DNA of 64,000 nt, taken from Rhizobiaceae bacterium (GTDB lineage Bacteria > Pseudomonadota > Alphaproteobacteria > Rhizobiales > Rhizobiaceae). The notes beneath the pieces were generated by a model. It was not told the DNA's origin. It worked only from the letters and a program-made list of their open reading frames with translations, and made no database searches. The position numbers were made by a program, and so were the translations under genes. Below, one piece after another: positions 10,666 to 16,511 of this stretch. The stretch is from NCBI GenBank assembly GCA_023953845.1, contig JAMLJC010000001.1, positions 124,001-188,000 on the forward strand. Direction: 5' to 3'. How positions within the stretch are numbered: the stretch's first letter is position 1; each line of letters starts with the position of its first letter.

Positions 10666-11478
10666 ATGTTTCCGATCCGCATCGACGATCCCGAAGACCC
10701 CAGAATCGCGGCCTACAGGGATATTCGCGAGCGTGACCTCGTCGGACGGCAGGGGCTGTTCGTGGCCGAGGGCAAGGTGGTGCTGAACGTTCTTTTTTCG
10801 GCGCGGCGCTTCGAGACGGAATCGGTCCTGCTGCTGGAGAACCGGCTCGCCGGCATGGCCGACACGCTGGCGCTCGCGCCTGAAGGCACACCGCTCTACG
10901 TCGCCAGCGCCGATGTCCTCGACCGCATCGCCGGCTTTCACATGCATCGCGGCGTGCTGGCAATCGGCAGGCGGCGGGAGCAGCCTGCAATCGACGCGCT
11001 GCTGGACGAACTGCCCGCCGATGCGCTGGTCCTCGCCCTGATCGGCATCGCGAATCACGACAATATGGGCGCGATCTTCCGCAATGCGGCAGCCTTCGGC
11101 GCGGATGCGGTGCTCATCGACCCGACCTGCTGCGACCCTCTCTACCGCAAGGCGATTCGCGTTTCCGTGGGCGCGGCGCTCAAAATCCCGTTCGCCGCCG
11201 CGCCTGATCCGAAAAGCCTGATCGAAAAGCTCGCGGCGCGCGACTTTGCGGGAATCGCGCTCTCGCCGTCGGGCGCGCGTGAGATTGGTGAATATCGAAC
11301 GTCGGGACGCGTGGCGCTGTTTCTGGGCGCGGAAGGGCCTGGCCTTCCCAGCAACGTTCTCGCCGCGCTGGAAACCGTACGGATCAGGATGGCGAAGGGT
11401 TTCGACAGTCTGAATGTCGCCGCGGCGTCGGCGATCGCCCTGCATCACTTCGCGCAGAATCGCTGGACGAAGGACTGA
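10666..11478 (+). CDS. RNA methyltransferase, SpoU/TrmH family
   Basis: 270 aa. The C-terminal half carries the SPOUT trefoil-knot signatures: ALIGIANHDNMGAIFRNAAAFG (motif 1), LFLGAEGPGLP (motif 2) and the end motif FDSLNVAAASAIALHH (motif 3) that binds S-adenosylmethionine. The N-terminal 100 residues look like a substrate-binding domain of the TsnR/RlmB type. It probably 2'-O-methylates a ribose in rRNA or tRNA, with the site unknown. It starts 4 bp after copA, so it may be read from the same transcript, but a functional link to copper is not implied. Confidence 0.87.
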   Translation: MFPIRIDDPEDPRIAAYRDIRERDLVGRQGLFVAEGKVVLNVLFSARRFETESVLLLENRLAGMADTLALAPEGTPLYVASADVLDRIAGFHMHRGVLAIGRRREQPAIDALLDELPADALVLALIGIANHDNMGAIFRNAAAFGADAVLIDPTCCDPLYRKAIRVSVGAALKIPFAAAPDPKSLIEKLAARDFAGIALSPSGAREIGEYRTSGRVALFLGAEGPGLPSNVLAALETVRIRMAKGFDSLNVAAASAIALHHFAQNRWTKD

Positions 11479-11511
11479 TTCGAAAACGGATGGCGCCTGG
11501 CGTGCGCGGTC

Positions 11512-11889
11512 TCAGCCGATCATCGCGCTGCGCGGCGCATGCTCCATGTCGCGCGTCTTGGTCTCGCGTGATTCGAGCGCCTCGGCCCTGGACAGCTCCG
11601 CTTCAGCTTCGGCGAGTATGGCTTGTGCGTTGGCGCGTTGCTGCAGGAGATCGTTCTGCGAGGCGCGCAGATTGTCCCGGCGCTGCCGCGCCGCCTTGGC
11701 GAAGGTTGGATAGGCGAAATGATTGACGTCGGTGATGCCGGACTTTCGTTCCTCGGCCGCGATCTGCGCCTCGAGTTCCGCCGCCATCCGCTCGAATTCG
11801 GCTATCATCATGTCGAGCTGCAGCAGGTGTCGCCGCTTCTCGCCGACCTTGAACTGCTTTAGCCGAACGAGATTTTCACGCGATTTCAT
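11512..11889 (-). CDS. FliJ-like flagellar export coiled-coil protein
   Basis: 125 aa, almost entirely two long alpha-helical coiled-coil segments (about residues 20-55 and 70-115), the architecture of FliJ, the central stalk of the flagellar export ATPase. Homologues beside ctrA in related genera are annotated as FliJ family. The start MKSRENLVRLKQFK is preceded by GGGAG at good spacing; a 49-residue longer frame exists but starts with low-complexity sequence. It is transcribed divergently from ctrA, with 430 bp between. FliI itself lies in the main cluster at 27.8 kb. Confidence in FliJ function is moderate. Confidence 0.65.
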   Translation of the reverse strand: MKSRENLVRLKQFKVGEKRRHLLQLDMMIAEFERMAAELEAQIAAEERKSGITDVNHFAYPTFAKAARQRRDNLRASQNDLLQQRANAQAILAEAEAELSRAEALESRETKTRDMEHAPRSAMIG

Positions 11890-12319
11890 GCCAGCAAACT
11901 CCCGAATACCCTTACGCAACACGCCAGTGGCTGCCATCCCGCACCCTCTGCCGCCTCTTACAGATGGGCGGCGCGCGCGTTCCGGAAATGAACTCCTGAT
12001 CAAACAGCCCGCTGGTAACCTTTCGTTTACGGGCATTGTTAATCATAGGGCCGAGGCCTTAAGGCACCGTAAAAATCGAAAGGACGAGTGAGGTGGTTCG
12101 GCGAAGGCGATGATGCGGGGTGTGACGAAGCGCATGCCTGGCGAAACGGCCTGCCATCCCATGACTAAGCGTGAGCGTATAAGTAGGTTAAAGAATCTGG
12201 TATCGCTTGCCGAGCAGAATCAGGTTTTGTTAACCAATCGATGGCAGCCTTGACGAGGCAATCACTGCCGCAGCGCCCGAGGGATCGTGGGGTGCGCCGG
12301 GCGGCAAAAGGGGAATGAA
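11890..12319. promoter_or_regulatory. Divergent control region between fliJ-like gene and ctrA
   Basis: 430 bp with no convincing gene. It holds two GANTC sites (12193-12197 and 12217-12221, both GAATC) 24 bp apart, about 100-125 nt upstream of the ctrA start. There are several TTAA/GTTAA half-sites (12039-12042, 12188-12191, 12230-12233) and a short palindrome CCTTAAGG near 12057-12064. In Caulobacter, GANTC methylation by CcrM and CtrA autoregulation control ctrA promoters, so these elements fit an autoregulated, methylation-sensitive region. No full TTAA-N7-TTAA box is present here. Confidence 0.6.
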
Positions 12320-13015
12320 ATGCGTGTTCTGCTGATCGAAGACGACAGTGCGACTGCCCAGAGCATCGAGTTGATGTTGAAGTCCGAAAGCTTCAACGTC
12401 TACACCACGGACCTCGGCGAAGAAGGCGTGGACCTCGGCAAGCTCTACGATTACGACATCATTCTCCTCGACCTCAATCTGCCGGACATGTCGGGATATG
12501 AAGTCCTGCGCACCCTCCGGCTCTCGAAGGTCAAGACGCCGATCCTGATCCTTTCCGGCATGGCCGGCATCGAGGACAAGGTCCGCGGCCTCGGCTTCGG
12601 CGCCGACGACTATATGACGAAGCCGTTCCACAAGGACGAGCTGGTCGCCCGCATCCATGCCATCGTCCGCCGCTCGAAGGGCCATGCCCAATCGGTCATC
12701 ACCACCGGCGATCTGGTCGTCAATCTCGACGCCAAGACGGTCGAGGTCGGCGGGCAGCGCGTGCATCTGACCGGCAAGGAATACCAGATGCTGGAACTGC
12801 TCTCGCTGCGCAAGGGAACGACGCTCACCAAGGAGATGTTCCTGAACCACCTCTATGGCGGCATGGACGAGCCGGAACTGAAGATCATCGACGTCTTCAT
12901 CTGCAAGCTGCGCAAGAAGCTCGACGCCGCTTCCGGCAACCAGAACTATATCGAGACGGTCTGGGGTCGCGGCTATGTGCTGCGCGAACCCGAGGATATC
13001 CGCGAAAGCGCCTGA
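12320..13015 (+). CDS. ctrA: Cell-cycle master response regulator CtrA
   Basis: 231 aa, the normal CtrA length. The receiver starts MRVLLIEDDSATAQSIELML, with the phospho-acceptor D51 (LLDLNLPDMSGYE) and the KPF lysine near 102. The OmpR/PhoB winged helix follows (HLTGKEYQMLELLSLRKGTTLTKEMFLNHLYGG). The ATG at 12320 has AGGGGA upstream. CtrA-P binds TTAA-N7-TTAA boxes and controls cell division, replication and motility in alphaproteobacteria; it is phosphorylated through CckA-ChpT. ChpT is encoded 580 bp downstream, and CtrA-like boxes occur elsewhere in this window. Confidence 0.97.
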   Translation: MRVLLIEDDSATAQSIELMLKSESFNVYTTDLGEEGVDLGKLYDYDIILLDLNLPDMSGYEVLRTLRLSKVKTPILILSGMAGIEDKVRGLGFGADDYMTKPFHKDELVARIHAIVRRSKGHAQSVITTGDLVVNLDAKTVEVGGQRVHLTGKEYQMLELLSLRKGTTLTKEMFLNHLYGGMDEPELKIIDVFICKLRKKLDAASGNQNYIETVWGRGYVLREPEDIRESA

Positions 13016-13042
13016 TTCGGCGGTTTCGCGATCTCCATGCAG

Positions 13043-13066
13043 GCCCGGCCGTCGCGCCGGGCTTTT
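13043..13066 (+). terminator. Rho-independent terminator of ctrA
   Basis: A perfect 7-bp stem (GCCCGGC at 13043-13049 with GCCGGGC at 13056-13062) and a 6-nt loop, followed by TTTT and a T-rich run, 27 nt after the ctrA stop. Confidence 0.85.
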
Positions 13067-13102
13067 CGTTTGGGATATGCGCCGGAGACCGGCGGCGGCA
13101 GA

Positions 13103-13471
13103 TCAGGCGACGGCCTGAAGCACCCGGAAATTATCCATCAGCTGCGAGCGGTTGAAAGGCTTCAGAAGATAGCCGTGCGCGCCGGCGCGCTTCGAGCGCA
13201 TGATCGCCGGCACGTCCATCTCGGTCAGGCAGACGGCAATGCGCGGCGCGACCAGCGCCGGCATGGAGCGGACGCTGCGGATGAATTCCTCCACCGACAT
13301 GTCCGGAAGGCCGACATCGACGAGGATGTAGTCCGGCATGTCCATGGAACAGATGTCCAGGGCATGCGCGCCGCTCGACGCTTCCACGACGAGCAGGTCG
13401 GACCCCGAGAGAATCCGTTTCGCGACCTTTCGGATGACGCTCGAGTCATCGACAAACAGGCAGCGCTTCAT
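13103..13471 (-). CDS. Single-domain response regulator (CheY-like)
   Basis: 122 aa made only of a receiver domain: acidic pair D8/D9 (FVDDSS), phospho-acceptor D52 (LVDVGLPD), T83 (CLTEMD) and K104 (LLKPFNRS). No output domain. It lies 126 bp downstream of chpT in the same orientation, and convergent with ctrA. An additional phosphate acceptor or sink for ChpT is an attractive guess, comparable to CpdR or DivK, but its sequence does not look like either, so I leave it unnamed. Confidence 0.87.
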   Translation of the reverse strand: MKRCLFVDDSSVIRKVAKRILSGSDLLVVEASSGAHALDICSMDMPDYILVDVGLPDMSVEEFIRSVRSMPALVAPRIAVCLTEMDVPAIMRSKRAGAHGYLLKPFNRSQLMDNFRVLQAVA

Positions 13472-13597
13472 GTCGCAACAACCTTCAGAAAGTCAGCCCC
13501 CACTGCCCACCCAGCAGCGTTGAATGCACGATAGCGGAATCTCGTAAAAATCCGTCGAACGCCTCAATTAAAATTTTCGACGATTGCAGGAATCTGA

Positions 13598-14245
13598 TCA
13601 GGCCGGAACGGACGTCCATCCGGCCCTGAGCAGGATCTCTTCCGGATTGACGTGGATCTTGATCTCCATCTCGGCGTCCTTTGCCAGCAGCAGCGTGTAA
13701 TAAGGCTGGATGCTGTGCGCATCGATCGGCTCGTCCAGCGGCCGTCCCGAATGCAGTTCCAGGAATTTGGGCGGCACCCGCGCCGCAGGCCCGGCGGCGG
13801 AGAGCGTGAACTTCGGCTCCGTCTCGACATCATCCAGCGTGACGGTTATGCGCCCGCCTTTCGGAATGGCCGAATGGGCGATCAGGATGAGGTTGAGCAG
13901 GAGTTTCACCTTGTTTTTCGGCAGCAGCGCACGCCGCCCCTGCCAGACCAGTTCCGGCTTCTCGTCGCGCAGATAGGCGCTGGCCACGGCCTCGGCGTCG
14001 CCCGTATCGATCAGCATGCCCGCCGAACCCGCCGCCCCGAATGCGATGCGGGCGAATTGGAGCCGCGCCGAGGCCTTGCGCGCGCTGGTACGGATCAGCG
14101 CCATCGCTTCCTCGCTCGCATCGCCTTCGTCGAGCAGCTCCAACCCGTTATTGATCGCACCGACGGGGGAAATGATGTCATGGCAGACGCGGCTGCAAAG
14201 CAGCGCTGCCAGATCGGCGGCGGACAGGTTGAAAATTTCGGCCAT
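13598..14245 (-). CDS. chpT: Histidine phosphotransferase ChpT
   Basis: 215 aa from the ATG at 14245 (GGAG 8 nt upstream). The DHp-like helix carries the phospho-accepting His22 in CSRVCHDIISPVGAINNGLELL. The degenerate Bergerat-like C-terminal domain (LLLNLILIAHSAIPKGG) lacks the ATP-binding glycine boxes of true kinases, as expected of ChpT. It relays phosphate from the CckA kinase to CtrA and CpdR. Placement beside ctrA and eipA mirrors the order in Brucella. Confidence 0.93.
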   Translation of the reverse strand: MAEIFNLSAADLAALLCSRVCHDIISPVGAINNGLELLDEGDASEEAMALIRTSARKASARLQFARIAFGAAGSAGMLIDTGDAEAVASAYLRDEKPELVWQGRRALLPKNKVKLLLNLILIAHSAIPKGGRITVTLDDVETEPKFTLSAAGPAARVPPKFLELHSGRPLDEPIDAHSIQPYYTLLLAKDAEMEIKIHVNPEEILLRAGWTSVPA

Positions 14246-14545
14246 CAGCAATGCTCCGTATAAGCTCAAAAAAGACCCGCCCCCGAACGGTATCGGAGGC
14301 CGAATCATCGCAATCTGACAAAACGACTATAGCCGCAGTCGACGGCTTCGAAGAAGTTTCCCGAGATAGCACCCCCGCAAAGGGCGTCGCTCTATACAAC
14401 TGCCCGAGCACGGCCGCGTTCATGTGATCGGTTAATGGTTGAAAAAGGATTACGCATTAGCCTGCCGGCTTGACGTCTGACCGGCCGAGAAGAGCCGGCA
14501 GGCAGGAAGGCGTCGGCAATGTGCTCCCGCATGGAGATTGGAAGC
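14246..14545. promoter_or_regulatory. Divergent control region chpT / eipA with leader hairpin
   Basis: 300 bp without a gene. It contains a perfect 11-bp inverted repeat (GCCTGCCGGCT at 14460-14470, AGCCGGCAGGC at 14493-14503, 22-nt loop) ending 42 nt before the eipA start. It also contains GANTC (GAATC near 14304) and a GTTAA half-site at 14431-14435 that reads TTAACC on the minus strand with TTTT seven bases away, a weak CtrA-like box. EipA is a known CtrA target in Brucella, which makes the half-site worth noting. Confidence 0.5.
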
Positions 14546-15124
14546 ATGTTCAACCGATATCTGTTCCGATCCGCGTTTCGTGGCATCGCCGCCGCATTCG
14601 CCCTTTTCGCCGTCTGGATGGGCAGCGCTCCGGCGATGGCGAACGAATATACGGCGCAGGAGATCATCGATTCCGGCCACCGGTTCTTCGGCGCGACCTC
14701 GGGCGGGCTCGCGACAGCGGTCGAGCAGGTGTTCTCGAACTATGGCCTGCCCAATGGCTACGTCCTTGGCGAAGAAGGCTCGGGCGCCTTCGTCGGCGGC
14801 CTCACCTATGGCGAGGGCACGCTCTATACCAAGAATGCCGGCGACCATAAGCTGTTCTGGCAGGGGCCTTCGCTGGGCTGGGATTTCGGCGGCCAGGGCT
14901 CGCGTACCATGATGCTGGTCTACAATCTGGATTCCGTCGGCGCGCTGTATCACCGCTTCATCGGCGTTTCGGGGTCGGCTTACGTGGTCGCGGGCGTGGG
15001 CGTGAACGTGCTGAAATACGATAACGTTCTCCTCGTGCCCGTGCGGACGGGCGTCGGCGCGCGGCTCGGCGTCAATGTCGGTTATCTGAAGGTCACCGAA
15101 AGCCCGACCTGGAACCCCTTCTGA
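14546..15124 (+). CDS. eipA: DUF1134 periplasmic protein, EipA-like
   Basis: 192 aa with a signal peptide (about residues 1-32, cleavage after APAMA) and a glycine-rich beta-barrel-like mature domain (GLTYGEGTLYTKN, GQGSRTMMLVYN, ending in a TSPTWNPF-like tail). This is DUF1134, represented by EipA of Brucella abortus, which supports envelope integrity and stress resistance and is activated by CtrA. The start at 14546 gives the best signal peptide; in-frame ATGs lie at 14519 and 14531. The ctrA-chpT-eipA neighbourhood supports the name. Confidence 0.85.
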   Translation: MFNRYLFRSAFRGIAAAFALFAVWMGSAPAMANEYTAQEIIDSGHRFFGATSGGLATAVEQVFSNYGLPNGYVLGEEGSGAFVGGLTYGEGTLYTKNAGDHKLFWQGPSLGWDFGGQGSRTMMLVYNLDSVGALYHRFIGVSGSAYVVAGVGVNVLKYDNVLLVPVRTGVGARLGVNVGYLKVTESPTWNPF

Positions 15125-15144
15125 CGACGCGGGGCGGGTCTTAA

Positions 15145-15161
15145 GGTTAACGCAAAGTTAA
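15145..15161 (-). promoter_or_regulatory. Perfect CtrA-type box upstream of coiled-coil gene
   Basis: On the minus strand the site reads TTAACTTTGCGTTAACC, an exact TTAA-N7-TTAACC match to the CtrA consensus. It lies 21 bp after the eipA stop and 93 nt before the GTG of the coiled-coil gene. An additional TTAA at 15141-15144 adjoins it. Activity is predicted, not shown. Confidence 0.7.
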
Positions 15162-15254
15162 GCGGCCGGCGCGGCGGTCCTTCTGGATTCGGGCATATGA
15201 GGCGTGGCAAAGTGGTTTGCCGCGCCTTTTCATTTGCTGCATGGTTCGTGCGTC

Positions 15255-16502
15255 GTGATTGAATCCACCCTTTTCTTCACCCTTGGCTTTCTCTGTGCGG
15301 GCTTCCTTGCCCTGATGATCGCCCCGGCGATCTGGCGCCGCGCGGTCAACCTGACGCGCCGCCGCATCGAGGCGTCCGTACCGCTGACGTTGAACGAGAT
15401 ACAGGCCGACAAGGACAAGCTGCGCGCCGAATTCGCCATGTCGACGCGGCGGCTGGAAATGAGCATCAAGGGCTTCAAGGAGAAAGCGGCGGAGCAGATC
15501 GCCGAAATCGGCCGCAGCCGCGAAGAACTGAAACGGCTCGCGGCCGAGCGCGACGAGAAGCACGCCGCCATCACTGAACTGGAAGCGCAGGGCGCGGAAC
15601 TGCGCGCGGAGCTTCGCCAGCGCGAGGATCAGTTGCAGCAGGCGAATGCGCGGCTTGACGAGGCCGGCAAGGCGCTGGAGGCGCGCGCGCTCGATCTGGA
15701 ACGCCTCGGCGGCCTCTATGAGGAGGCCACTTTCGCGGCCAGCGGACGCCAGATCGAACTGGTGGCCCGCGAATCCGAGATCGAGAGGCTGAACGACGAT
15801 CTCGCGCGCGTCAGCAAGGGCCGACGCGAATTCGACCGCCGCCTCAGCGACGCGGAGAACGAGCGCAGGAATGCGTTCGACACGCTCGCCGCGGAGAAGA
15901 AGCGCGTCACCGACCTCGAAGGCAAGGTCGAGCGCATGCTTTCGACCCTCGCCGACCGCGAGGAAAAGCTCGAGCGGCGGGAGAAGGAACTGGCTCGCCT
16001 GCGCGACCAGTTGAAAGGGTTGAGCGGCACCGAGGACAGTCTCGGCCAGAAGCTGATGGACGCGCAGGCGGAGAAATTCAAGCTGGAGGCGCAGGTCGCC
16101 GAACTCAGCCAGCAACTGTCGACGATGCTCTCCGGCGCCAAGGGTGGCGACGTCGAGAAGGCCGTCGGCAAGCTGAGCAAGGACCGGGAAAGGCTCGAAC
16201 AGCGCCTCTCGCTGCTGACCCGCGAGAACAAGCGGCTGCGGGCGGAGCTCGACGCCATCGAGCGCGCCAGGACCGAGGAATGGAGCGACGAACGGCGCTC
16301 CAGCGCATTGCTGCGCGAGCAGATCAACGACCTCGCCGCCGAAGTGGTCAACATGACGATCATGCTCGAAGGCAAGGATTCCGCGGCGGCGAAGGCGCTC
16401 GCGCAGCCGGTGGCCGACCGCCCTGTCGATGCCGACGGCAAGGTCGTGATCAGCCTCGCCGACCGCGTGCGCGCCTTGCAGAAGGCCGCAGCCTCACGCT
16501 GA
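15255..16502 (+). CDS. Membrane-anchored coiled-coil protein, function unknown
   Basis: 415 aa from the GTG at 15255. One N-terminal transmembrane helix (about 5-25) is followed by roughly 300 residues of heptad-rich, highly charged coiled coil (REELKRLAAERDEKHAAI, EEKLERREKELARLRDQL) and a short C-terminal tail with a SLADRVRALQKAA motif. I chose the GTG because it places the transmembrane helix at the N-terminus, as in homologues I remember; a GTG at 15204 is in frame but has a poor ribosome site. A perfect CtrA box upstream suggests a role in the cell cycle, polarity or envelope. I do not recognise a named family. Confidence 0.75.
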   Translation: MIESTLFFTLGFLCAGFLALMIAPAIWRRAVNLTRRRIEASVPLTLNEIQADKDKLRAEFAMSTRRLEMSIKGFKEKAAEQIAEIGRSREELKRLAAERDEKHAAITELEAQGAELRAELRQREDQLQQANARLDEAGKALEARALDLERLGGLYEEATFAASGRQIELVARESEIERLNDDLARVSKGRREFDRRLSDAENERRNAFDTLAAEKKRVTDLEGKVERMLSTLADREEKLERREKELARLRDQLKGLSGTEDSLGQKLMDAQAEKFKLEAQVAELSQQLSTMLSGAKGGDVEKAVGKLSKDRERLEQRLSLLTRENKRLRAELDAIERARTEEWSDERRSSALLREQINDLAAEVVNMTIMLEGKDSAAAKALAQPVADRPVDADGKVVISLADRVRALQKAAASR

Positions 16503-16511
16503 CCCGCAAGG

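Noticed and set aside
12230..12234. TTAAC just upstream of ctrA as a full CtrA box
   Set aside because: No second TTAA lies seven bases away on either side; kept only as a half-site.
12230..12850. 206-aa frame antisense to ctrA
   Set aside because: ctrA is unmistakable and has a terminator; the antisense frame would cover its promoter without its own signals.
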